Of a stretch of DNA of 64,000 nucleotides, positions 50,124 to 59,848 are shown piece after piece (position 1 is the stretch's first letter; each line of letters starts with the position of its first letter). The notes below the pieces were generated by a model. The model saw only the letters and a list, made by a program, of their open reading frames with translations. It had not been told where the DNA came from and did not search any database. The position numbers and the translations under genes are program-made. This DNA is from Dictyophora rubrovolvata (lineage: Eukaryota; Basidiomycota; Agaricomycetes; Phallales; Phallaceae): assembly GCA_029959195.1 (NCBI GenBank), contig CP114118.1:558001-622000 (forward strand), in the 5' to 3' direction.

Positions 50124-51232
50124 TGTCGCAAAAATCGAAATGGGTTTATAATCCAAACCGGCTTTATTTTCCTGATGCAGCTCTGATTTTGCATTAATTT
50201 TCCTTTTGCGATGTATTTAACCTTAGTTTAATACAGTCTGCATTTATAATTGGGTCTTTTCCCCAATGAATGGGCTGCAACTTCACCTTCGCTATGATCG
50301 GTTAAGGCCTATTTATCAGTTAATCGGCTAATGCCTCTTTGCACAAGCAAAAGAGGGTGGTCTGTGTGCAATATTGGGTTCCCTATATAAACTTGGGACT
50401 TAGCTATGTTTTGTCGGCCGTGTCGCCCCTACTTGTAGTAATTATAGTAGTATGGTAATAGTAGTAATAGTAGTAATAGTAATTGTCAGGGCTACTCACT
50501 CAGACTAGAGGGAGGGGATCCTAAGTGAAATATATTTGGTAGAAATACTAACTCACCTAGAGGGAGGGGATCCTAAGAGAATAAACTTAGGGATCCCTCC
50601 TCTAGGGCTACTAACTATATACTATGAAAAAACGGTGAAGGCCATATGTGGCCTTTGGTTCATGGACTGGGTGTGGATACGCGCCGGTCCCGGACTTTTA
50701 GCCGGGGCCTAGGCCATGGCTCTGATGGGAACAGGTGCTCAGTGCCCGTTGGAGGGAAAGAAGGGAATACAGAAGGAAGGGGGAATGCAGGAAATGGGAT
50801 AAAATACAAGAAATAGGGAAATGAATAAGATAAATCAGAACTGAAGATAAACAAAGGAAAATAAGGGGACGACACTAGCGTACCCTGACAGTAATAGTAA
50901 TAAATGTTAGTAGTAGTAACCCTTAGTAGTCTTGTAGTATAATCAGTAGTACTTCATTCCTGTATATAGACTATATACATTCAATATACTGTTTTGAAGA
51001 CTACTCTCTAACTTGTGATCTTAATGATGAAAAAGTCCCCAAAAAAAAACAAAGAACAGACATTTAATTTTTTATGTAGATTTTAAATAAAAAACTCTTG
51101 ACTCAGTTAATAAACATGGCTGCAGGTTTGTCGTAGCCTTGAATTCATTATAATGCATTATAAACTGCCTTGGTGTCTGACAGCCTTATTAGGTTTATAA
51201 TCCTAAATAAACTAATTTCAATTTTTGCAACA
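50124..51232. mobile_element. Non-autonomous TIR DNA transposon, TA target site, about 1.1 kb
   Basis: Terminal inverted repeats start TGTCGCAAAAATCGAAAT (50124-50141) and, read from the other end, TGTTGCAAAAATTGAAAT (51232-51215), with matches continuing into GTTTAT. TA flanks both sides (50122-50123 and 51233-51234). The neighbouring tandem units contain the unoccupied sequence GATGCTATTCACTTC (around 51303-51317), so the empty site is visible and TA is the duplicated target. This suggests Tc1/mariner-like mobilisation. No transposase frame is present. A second element is nested at 50484-50890. Confidence 0.8.
50484..50890. mobile_element. Nested element with TGTCAGGG inverted ends, about 0.4 kb
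   Basis: It starts TGTCAGGG (50484-50491) and ends CCCTGACA (50883-50890), flanked on both sides by GTAAT. The flank lies in TAGTAA-type low-complexity DNA, so the duplication is suggestive only. Inside, the word AGAGGGAGGGGATCCTAAG occurs twice (50507-50525 and 50560-50578) and once inverted just after (from about 50585). It lies inside the larger TA-flanked element and is therefore younger. No coding capacity. Confidence 0.6.
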
Positions 51233-51307
51233 TATTCACTTCACCACAACTGAGTCGAAATTTATGAAGAAGCTCCAAAAACACTGTTGATACATTTAGT
51301 GTGATGC

Positions 51308-51577
51308 TATTCACTTCACCGCGACTGAGTCGAAATTTAAATTTACAAGCTCTAGAAGGCTTTTGTTCATTAATGTGTACACCCAAACAATGTAAAGGCC
51401 GTATAGCACAGTTAATATCTTCTGTCAAGAAATCTTGTATACTTACCATTCATGGTACGCATACCGACTCAGTGACGGAGAACTGAGCCGGAGAAAGTAA
51501 AGAGCCCCGGGCTCGGCCTGTTCATAATGAATCGTGTCATATTAGTTCAAGTGACACTGATGTATTGACTTGCCATC
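51308..51577. repeat. Dispersed repeat, copy 1 (SINE-like candidate)
   Basis: It shares a long series of words in the same order and spacing with 53601-53899: GAGTCGAAA, AATGTAAAGGC, GTATAGC(A/G)CAGTT, TCTGTCAA, TGAGCCGGAGAAAG, AAGAGCC, AATCGTGTCAT and CACTGATGTATTGA. The TAGC.CAGTT part resembles a tRNA-type box A, but no convincing box B or poly-A tail was found. Its start overlaps the 75-bp tandem unit. Confidence 0.65.
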
Positions 51578-52292
51578 AACTGATATGTGTGCAACAGGAG
51601 CGAACAGGAAGGAAAGGGAACCAAAGGATGAGTGTGAGTCAAGAGAAATAGTGTAGGATAGGAATTGTAAATGTAGAGGAGTGAAAAATAAGGTCGAAAT
51701 AAAGCTTATCTGCTTGAATTCGAACTGAGAGAAAAGTTGCGATACAAGACTGAGGAATTCAATGATATTTTTGGTCTTAAAACCGCGGATTTTTATATAC
51801 ATGAGTAGCTCAGTGTCCGAGTGAAAAACGGAACACCGGTTATCTAAAAGTGATTGAAACGAGGTAAGACCATGTGGAAAAATGAATTCATGGTCTGGGG
51901 ATTGGAATTTAAGAGAAAGGAAAAGGTTTCGCTGAGTTATTAAAATGTAAAATAAGGGAAAAATATATAGTAAAATGTGAACACTAAGAAAAAGCTAAGT
52001 TTAAAGGCGACACGGCCTTTATAATCGTCATATGGAACCCAACCTCGGCACATATACGACGGACGGGCTGTGCGAGTCTTGGTTATTCCGGCTCGGGTGG
52101 TACTGAGCCCGAAGCGTCCGTTCTGTCGTTTCTCTTTGTATGGCGTTTTCGAGCACAACACAACAACGATCAACGATCCTCAACCGACTTACAACTAATC
52201 CCCAATGACACCAACAATATTTGCTACTTTGCATATAAAATGTTTGTTGATTTAAATGTGGCATAAAGTACACTCCTTTCGAATCATCTGCA

Positions 52293-52629
52293 TGGTCAGA
52301 TTGGCTCTATCTAGTATCTTGCCTTTTGGGGCTTTCTATCCTTTCCCTTCATTCTGCCTATGCTTTGCCGATACCAGTTGATCCGGATGGAAGAACCGTA
52401 TCCAATTCTTTTTATTTAATGAATACAGAGTCAGAAAGAAGATCTGAAGATAATTCGGGGCTGCTAGCGAATTGTCGCAATTCTCATACAGAAAGAAATA
52501 TTCTAAAGCTTGGGAATGATCACCAAGACATACCAAAGTTCCGTGGCACAAGTATGTATTCTTATCTTTGCTTTCGACATATACTATCTAAACTCAATAG
52601 GTCTTAGCTCCTTTAGACCCTTCGAATAA
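52293..52629 (+). pseudogene. Small secreted protein of the MVR family, probably frame-broken
   Basis: From 52293 one frame reads WSDWLYLVSCLLGLSILSLH, then SAYALPIPVDPDGRTVSNSF, which aligns with the signal peptide and next residues of the 63.2-kb gene (STCLFGLILAHRFVHGSPIS, then AGLDGIMSNSF). The family start ATGGTCAGA is present at 52292, but in another frame: it lies 28 nt before the shared TGCCTTTT word, against 24 nt in the intact relative. Translation from that ATG stops early. A GTATGT donor at 52553 and an AATAG acceptor at 52601 would give the C-terminus LSSFRPFE. Either the gene has lost its frame or it starts from an upstream exon I cannot see. Confidence 0.5.
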
Positions 52630-53246
52630 TATAAGAAGTCAGTTTCCCCCTTCTCTATCTTCTTTCACTTGAACTGATAAGGGCAGCTCTCACCACTCGA
52701 TGTCAAGCTCTATTAATACACAAACGACGGCTCACTAGTTTGACCACCGAATGTTCATTTGGGCCATATTATGATAAAAGCCGTTAGACACTTCTCACAT
52801 AGGCTTAGATATTTATGTATCTAGACTTTTACGTTACATGCGGAACAAAGCTTAGCTTGCCTCCCAACTCCATAATTAATCTGGTAGTAGTTTATTGTCT
52901 AATATCGGGCCACCCCAAGTCAGATAGTGTACGGCATAAGTGAACTAATTTAATACAGACGTAATCATGGAACAACTAAAGCATCTTTCCCATTCTGGGA
53001 TTCGCGCTAGTCCTTCGGGAAGGTACTGCAGCCCTGCGGTTGAAAGTGAGAGGATATGGATGTGATTCAAGTTGTCTATTATAATAGCGTCTCACTCGGG
53101 GTCGCTTCTCTTCATGGTTTTCCTGGGAGGTGCGGTGTTCGCTGTTGCGAGTTCGCCGTATTGTTGAGCTAGACGTCCCGTCTTGTCAAGAAAGATCCAG
53201 AGGTCGGGAAGACATTTTTCGTTATTGGGCAGTCCACGCAGGTTGA

Positions 53247-53311
53247 TGTCGCAAAAATCGAAATTAACTTTTTTTGTTAAGCGAAAAAAATTAATTTCGA
53301 TTTTTGCGACA
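53247..53311. mobile_element. 65-bp hairpin MITE with the TGTCGCAAAAATCG ends
   Basis: Perfect 21-nt inverted arms (53247-53267 and 53291-53311), extending with few mismatches almost to the middle, so the whole element is a near palindrome. The ends are the same as those of the 1.1-kb element at 50124-51232. The flanking dinucleotide is GA on both sides rather than TA. Confidence 0.85.
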
Positions 53312-53600
53312 GAACAGGTAGTACGCATACGATAAGACTTTACACATGACGCCTCTGGCCACCATTTAATGCTTTATAATATCAAACCCTCTCATTTCTC
53401 CAGTACTTAATCAATGCTCATTCCCTTTTTTGCCTCGTAGAATGCGTTATACACAGAACCTCATCCATTTGTCGACCTCTTGTTGAGCGCTCGGGCTCGC
53501 GATACTGGGAGCATTAGCTTGGTATTGCATTCTTCTGAATACTGATAAACGTTCATATTTTGTTACTCCTCTCTTCCATACGTGCGATTCTATTTATACA

Positions 53601-53899
53601 TCGTCGTGAATGAGTCGAAACATACAAGGTTGAGAAGACTTCTGTTGATGTCAATAATGTAAAGGCTGTATAGCGCAGTTGGCTTTTTTCTGTCAACAAA
53701 ACTCCGCTTTTACTCTTGGTTAATAATATGCACGAACCATCAACCTAGTACAATTACTATATGTGTACTGACCCAGCAGCGACGGGCAACTGAGCCGGAG
53801 AAAGCGAAGAGCCCGGAGCTCACTGTCTCAGCTCAGTCTGCTCATGACGAATCGTGTCATTATTAATCAAAGTGGCACTGATGTATTGATTTGGCTCTC
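53601..53899. repeat. Dispersed repeat, copy 2 (SINE-like candidate)
   Basis: Second copy of the repeat at 51308-51577, same orientation, with several small insertions and substitutions. It ends at the same CACTGATGTATTGA word. The best box-A-like match is TAGCGCAGTTGG near 53671-53682. Confidence 0.65.
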
Positions 53900-54127
53900 G
53901 GCGACGACAATCATACTCAACTGACACCTTTATCGTGGTAGCCAGGCTACATGATCTTAGAACATCCGTCTCAACTGCTGTTTGATGCCAAATCGTCTTT
54001 GGAGTCAGATCAATCGAGGATACAATTGTTATGCCCATTATAAATGCCACCGAATTGTTTGGATTGCAAGTTAGCGTATTTTGACAGTAACATTTGTTCA
54101 TCCAAACCTTCCTTGCCTTCTAATAAA

Positions 54128-54363
54128 ATGAAATTCACAACCGCTTTTGCAGCTGCGGCTTTCTCTCTCTGTTGTCTCCTAACTTCTGTTTATGCAGCGC
54201 CCTTGACGACGGGGGCTGGAAATGTAGCACGTCTCGAGAAACGTTTGCGTAAGTTTCTTCCAAAATTCGAAAACTATTGAGTAGTAATTTCATCTGTGCA
54301 GCGTTTGAAGGGGTGTTAAGAGGAGATGCGCTCGTCGTTGAACTCCCGAAGACGAAAAATTAA
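54128..54363 (+). CDS. Small secreted protein, 60 residues, with a KR processing site
   Basis: I do not recognise this protein. Exon 1 (54128-54248) encodes MKFTTAFAAAAFSLCCLLTS, then VYAAPLTTGAGNVARLEKRL, with a textbook signal peptide cut near VYA/AP. A 53-nt intron (GTAAGT...GTGCAG) leads to exon 2 (54302-54363): PFEGVLRGDALVVELPKTKN. EKR at residues 37-39 is a likely Kex2 dibasic site, which would release a mature peptide of about 21 residues (LPFEGVLRGD...). That layout (signal, short pro-region, KR, short peptide) is like processed secreted peptides. There is no CaaX end, so it is not a lipidated basidiomycete pheromone. It lies 390 bp upstream of the epimerase gene on the same strand. 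Confidence 0.65.
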
Positions 54364-54754
54364 AGATAATACTCCTTAAGAGTCTATCCGGCCAGGAGCT
54401 GTCAGTGAGCATATTTACTTTCTGAGTTGTTATAAATTTTTTGATAGATTAAGGCTCATTGTTATATAGCGACTCACTATTAAATTTATTCATATGGTTT
54501 CTTGATAAAATTTATGTAAAAAGAGGATTAGAAGAACCTAAGAGTAACTTTTAATGTGCTGAGCTTTGAGCTTAAAGTTGGAGCCTGAGATTGTAACCTG
54601 TCGTCGCTGCCAGCTGGCGAGAGTCAAGATTTACTAGGATGCGCGTGACACACGATGATGTCACATGGAAATGACTCCAAGTTACCGTTCTCACCAAGTT
54701 CTCACCTGTTTGACATCTACTTAGTTTGTGTCCAATACTTCGATCTAAATCAAA

Positions 54755-55859
54755 ATGCCTAGAGCAATAATATCACCCTCAGTCCTTGCGTCTGATTTTG
54801 GACAGCTTAGCGCAGAATGCAAGCGGATGATAAAAGATGGTGCTGAATGGCTACACATGGGTTCGTGATCCTCACTTGCACAGGAATCTATGAATGAACA
54901 TTCGTATCTTGTGTTCAAGATGTTATGGATGGGTATGTGCGGATGTTATTTCATAAAGAGTTTCAGTTAAAACATAATTCAACGTGTTTGTCCCCCACCA
55001 ATCCAGCCACTTCGTTCCAAACATTACTATGGGTAAGCACTTCTAGCCTAATGTCGACTCAACTAGATTTCATTCTTTTACGAAGGCGCGCCTATCCTCA
55101 AATGTATACATAAAAGCATTCCGGATATCTTCATGGATTGTCATATGATGGTCTCTCAACCAGAGAAGGCAAGACACCATACTATCATTCAACACTAGTT
55201 ATCCTCAACTTCTGATAGTGGGTCAATGACATCGCAGATGCAGGTGGCAAACTATATTGCTTTCATATCGAAGCAACAAGTACGTTTGACAAGTCCAGGT
55301 ATTCAATCAACACTCTTACACACGTTTTTGGTGTCAGATGAGCCTCTACCGTTGATTGACGCTATTCATGCTAAAGGCATGCGCGCTGGTGTTGCCATAT
55401 CACCCGATACACCTTCAACCTCGATATCAAATGAAGTCGGTACGGCAGCTGACATGTTATTAGTAATGACCGTCTATCCGGGTTAGTTCTGAGCTCCGTT
55501 CCACCTTCGCAGTATCACCTTATACGTTAACTCTTGTAGGATATGGCGGTCAAAAGTTCTTGGAACGTTGCGTTCCTAAAGTCGCTGAGCTGCGCAAGCG
55601 ATTCCCGGATAAAGACATTGAAGTAGATGGCGGTGTAGGACCTAAGACTGTGGATCAATGTGCAGAAGCAGGTTCGTAACGAATCATCTCGACTATCTCC
55701 ATGTTTTGATTACATATTCTGTTTTACGTAGGAAGTAATGTTATTGTAGCTGGAACAGCAATTTTCGCTGCCTCGGATCCTGCAGACGTTATTGCGAGTC
55801 TTAAGGCAAGCGTGACCGCCGCTCAGGCAAAGATTCAAGCAAGCCGAGGAGCAAACTAG
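54755..55859 (+). CDS. RPE1: Ribulose-phosphate 3-epimerase
   Basis: Interconverts ribulose-5-phosphate and xylulose-5-phosphate in the pentose phosphate pathway, cytosolic TIM barrel. It starts at MPRAIISPSVLASDFGQLSA (54755) and stops TAG at 55857-55859. Several short introns split the conserved blocks: EWLHM|DVMDG|HFVPNITMG (metal and phosphate ligands), then IPDIFMDCHMMVSQPEKWVN, CFHIEAT, IHAKGMRAGVAISPDTPST, DMLLVMTVYPGYGGQKFLER, IEVDGGVGPKTVDQCAEAGS and NVIVAGTAIFAA. The catalytic aspartates (MDVMDG, EVDGG) and the metal histidines (WLHM, DCH) are present. AISPDTPST replaces the more usual AIKPGTP loop. Length is close to the family norm. A housekeeping gene. Confidence 0.95.
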
Positions 55860-56917
55860 ATCCCGTCCTTTTGTTCAACTCTATATCGGGAACTCATAAT
55901 CTGTATTAATTGGATATAACACTGTTTGGATAAGCATTAGGCTATTTGTTTGTTCATTACTTGTATAGATGCAATCAGAAAAAAGATATATACAACGATC
56001 ATCGAAGATATATACACCTAGAAACCCTTCTTTTTGAGATCGAATCAGCTATAGCTACTCCACGTCCCAACAAAGTCAATGCATATCTCTAACATCTAAA
56101 CAATTAATTCAGAATTTGAAACAATAAGAAATAAACAACTCGAAAGGAAGGATGTGAGGAGAAAAGAAGAATTCATGAAGATTGGACAAAAGCGCATTGG
56201 CCACCAATACATGCTGGAATGTCCAATTCAGGGTGGGGCGATCAATCTAAATGCATGTACGAAAAAGTGGGAGATTGGATAGATGTTAATATGGATATCC
56301 AGGGTTGTGGAATGAGAGATAGAACGAGACGAGGGTCCTTATGCCTTCAATCTTGACTTCGTCCATAAACAGCACAATAACAGTAAGTGCAATGCCAGAA
56401 CGATCGCGATGGAAAGAATAAGGATCAATTCCAAGTACCATAGATAGACCATAGGGGTGTAGGAGACATAGGGCGAAACGAAAGGATATAGAAGGGGCGG
56501 AGAAAAAAAGAAAAAGAAAACTAAAATAATTTGGATTATAGTAACTGTAAGGAATCCTATCCTGTCATGTCATATCTTAAGTATAGGTGATGGTTCGTGG
56601 TTTTAAGCCGTGAGAGCTCGACAGATGTCACGGATGGTGGTATCAGTATTTAAATGCAACAGAGATATAGCGCAAGATGGGAGGGTCCAAATGAAATGAC
56701 GAGGGCAAATGCGGTGGCGAGGTGAGTAGCAAGGACCTTTTTATCAACACACCGTAGGACACGGATGGTAGAGGGTGCATCTATGGAAAAGAGGAGAGGC
56801 GACAAGCAGGGAATGATGATATAAATACAAGCAAGACGCGAATGAATGGAAAGAAGATACTGTGTTCGGAAAGGGCAAACATGAAATACAAAAGTCGTGT
56901 CAAGTTTTGTTTCTTCT
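55860..56917. other. Convergent intergenic region between the epimerase and the glycosyltransferase
   Basis: About 1 kb of AT-rich DNA, presumed 3' UTRs of the two convergent genes. No gene is seen. Confidence 0.5.
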
Positions 56918-59848
56918 TCACGTCCAGACGAGCCACTCTCCATACATATTCGGTCTCTCGCCACGGACATAGCTTTCAAACGTGCGTTTCAAAACAATTG
57001 CCCAGTCCAAATCGCGTTTATCGTCCTCAATATGGTCTTCGGTCATATAAGCCTCCTCGGGTATGTACTTCGACGGAGGCCGATATGAGTTTGAGGTCGA
57101 AAGATCAGGTGAATTTGAGTGTGCCTCTCTGAGTTTGGTTTCGTAAAGTCTCCTTCTAGCCATCTTCTCGCCTTGAATGAACCGTTCGCCGAGGTCGGGC
57201 CAGTTGCGTTGAGGATCAAATGGATGCCACCTATTCCAAATGACGGAAATGCAAAAGAAGCGTCATAGAATGTTGGAAGGTTAACATGAGGTTGGTGCGA
57301 AGTGCAGAAGAATGCATCAAAAGCACGTGGTGGACCAGGCAAAAAGGTTAAATGACATACGTCAGCGCTCATAACTCTCTTTCCAGAGGCCAACAATACT
57401 GTACTCACCAAAAGTTATGGAAATGGTACGAAAATGCACCTCGGAAGAAACCTTCAAATCCAAGGGCTTGTGGTGCCGCACTACTGGTGGCCGGAGTATC
57501 AAAGAAGTCGAAGAACCTGATAGTAGAAAAGTGGGTAAGCTTGGACAACACTAAAGCGACGAAAATATCAAGGACGTACTCTGCAAAGTAAGGGAATGGA
57601 GGTCTATCTCTTTGATAGTTTTCAGTGCCCAACCAAGCAGGATCAAACAAAGCATCCGGAAGCCTCAAAAGAACACCGCCCAAATGCGCGTCCTTGACAT
57701 ACTTCGAAATCGTCATGGGGTGGAAGTCCATACCGTTCCTCAGCGCCGTCCTAAACAAAAACGTCCCGAATGCAGAGTTCTTATTCATCCTCAAGACGGC
57801 CGTGTTATACTTTTCCAAACGAGACCACCGATACGCGAATGCTCCCTTCCAGCCCCACAGTTCTTCCCAGTCGCGTAGGAAGATCGTATCAGCATCTAGA
57901 TATGTCCCACCGAATCGATGGCATAGGATAAAGCGTGCCAGGTCGGAAAGGATAACACTCAGTCGATCGTAGGTGTTCGAGGATGTCGTTCCTGTTCGTT
58001 GGAAAATATCATCCTCGTGTCCATCAAGAGGCTGATTGGTTGCTGATGGGTCTATGACGACGGTCCCATCTGCACCTGCGGCGGTAATATTACCCGACCC
58101 AGCACCAGTTGCGACCATCTCGCTGAAGTCATCATCATTGTTGATACGTTTAGCACCCTCCTGTTTCTTCTTTCCTTTCATCTCCTCGTATTTGGGCTTC
58201 GGCACATCAATGACATGTCCACCCGAGTTGAAAATGCTAAAGCTTCTCCATTCATCCTTGATCTCTGGAATACCATCCAATTGCTCTGTCGTATTCCATA
58301 GTTTGAACTTGATTACGTCTTTGAATCGCGGATGCAAGAAGGGAGAGGCCCATGGACTCTCGGACAATGAATCAAACATGTCTTTTAGGGCGGTGGGATT
58401 GGGTACAGCGGCTGCAGGACCAGGATTAATCCAGAGCCAGAACTGTGGGCGACAAATATTGAGGTCTGACTCTGATATTGGCGCGTCGGGAGAAAGGTGA
58501 AGGCCAAGGTTTTGGGTAAATAAGAATGACAAGATTGCGAGATATGGCTTGTCGGTGAAAGGGCCAGTCCAGAACATATGGAATATTCTTGGATAGTCAG
58601 GATCGCATGGATGAGTAGATTCAACATAGGGTCTGTATGTTCTAGGGGGCGGAAGACGAAGATGGGGTTCCTTGACTTCGCCAGCTCGGAATACCAGTCC
58701 AGCGTCGGGATCTTCAAGGGCTCGCGTCGAATAAGGAGCTTTGGGTTGCGGTACAGAGATTGGAGGATACTGGTTGAGCCTTCGGTCTTCTTCTATATAA
58801 ATATATTGCCAATCATCAGTTCTACCGCGACGCATACGCTTGCTATTATCGAGACCGGCGCCGACGCGGAGGACTTCTAGACAATCCCGAACATACTGTT
58901 CATATAAAGGAAGCGCGATGAGGTGGAAGTCCTATGTTGGCTTTAAACAGAACACACCTTATTATGGGAGAAATCGCAGTGATCCATAATGATGTCGAGG
59001 TCAGCAACGCTACCAGGGACAGGGCGTGGCGGATATGCTACATTCAATCCCGCAGAACGAATATCGAGGTAAGTACGTTGTGGACCAGATCCAACCGTGG
59101 GTGTTGAGTTTGTCGAGGGGCGAATACCTGGACGTTCTAGTTGCTGCTGTGACTGAGGTCGTTGAGATTGTAAACGAGACTGTTGACGCGGAACGGCGGG
59201 ATTAAGAGGTGCAATAGCAATTTTCATTTGCTCCGGAACTAAAAAAAGGAAAAACTTCAGTACGATAACAGACCGCTAAACAAAGGCGTACATACTCTTT
59301 CTACTACTGGGATAATGACCACTGGCAATCTCCCATTCCCAGACACGTTGGAGATCCTGGCGCGCAAATACCAGGGTAGGTGTTTCGTTACCATTGTCAT
59401 CTGAATCTCGGTTCTCGGAATTATGAGAATGATGTCCTCTCTTATTCAGATTATTCACAGACATAAACATCCATAGCGCGAAGATGCAGAAGACCAACAG
59501 GCCAAAATTAGCACGCTGGCGGCCGTGATGCATTACGGCCGAGTTATATATATTTATGGGTAACGGGACGATGATTTTGAAGCGCCTTGGAGCGAAAATA
59601 CTGGCAAGGCCGCCTCGCCGCCGCGGCGATGTACCAAGTACTAATGGAGAGTTGTGTCGTCGCATAAATGAGAATGATGGAGGGAACTGGACATAATAGG
59701 TTGCTGTCCATTGAGAGCGACCATTTCGTAGGGAGTGTTTTTCTTGTATCATGTTGTTCGGTGTAGGGAGAGTGGGTGATATGCGTAATTTGTCTCGCAG
59801 CGGCGAACTCATCGAGGGCACTCGTCCGCTATGATGCGTCCACGACAT
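56918..59848 (-). CDS. Type II membrane glycosyltransferase with DXD motif (GT32-like)
   Basis: Golgi-type glycosyltransferase, roughly 800 residues. It starts at MSWTHHSGRVPSM (59848). A basic N-terminal tail precedes one membrane anchor (ANFGLLVFCIFALWMFMSV) and a low-complexity stem (Arg/Ser/Gln/Pro). Introns follow SSRK and SHNK and give continuous phases into YVRDCLEVLRVG. The catalytic part contains DYPRIFHMFWTGPF, RPQFWLWIN, then LARFILCHRFGGTYLDADTI with the DxD that holds the sugar-nucleotide metal. FDFFDTPATSS, FSYHFHNFW and, after another intron, WHPFDPQRNWPDLGERFIQG follow. It ends EWLVWT at 56918. The layout matches fungal proteins with the alpha-1,4-glycosyltransferase/DXD sugar-binding region. 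Donor and acceptor sugars cannot be inferred. A charged insertion (KKKQEGAKRINNDDD) sits between the two halves. Confidence 0.88.

Larger units (their letters stand above)
50060..51382. repeat. 75-bp tandem repeat array, split by a transposon
   Basis: Units begin TATTCACTTCACC(A/G)C(A/G)ACTGAG and end CAGTGTGATGC or TAGTGTGATGC. One unit spans 51233-51307 and the next begins at 51308. A shortened unit (50060-50123, sharing ATGAAGAAGCTCCAAAAACA) lies on the far side of the inserted element at 50124-51232. The spacing of the right-hand unit boundaries is 75 bp. Confidence 0.8.
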
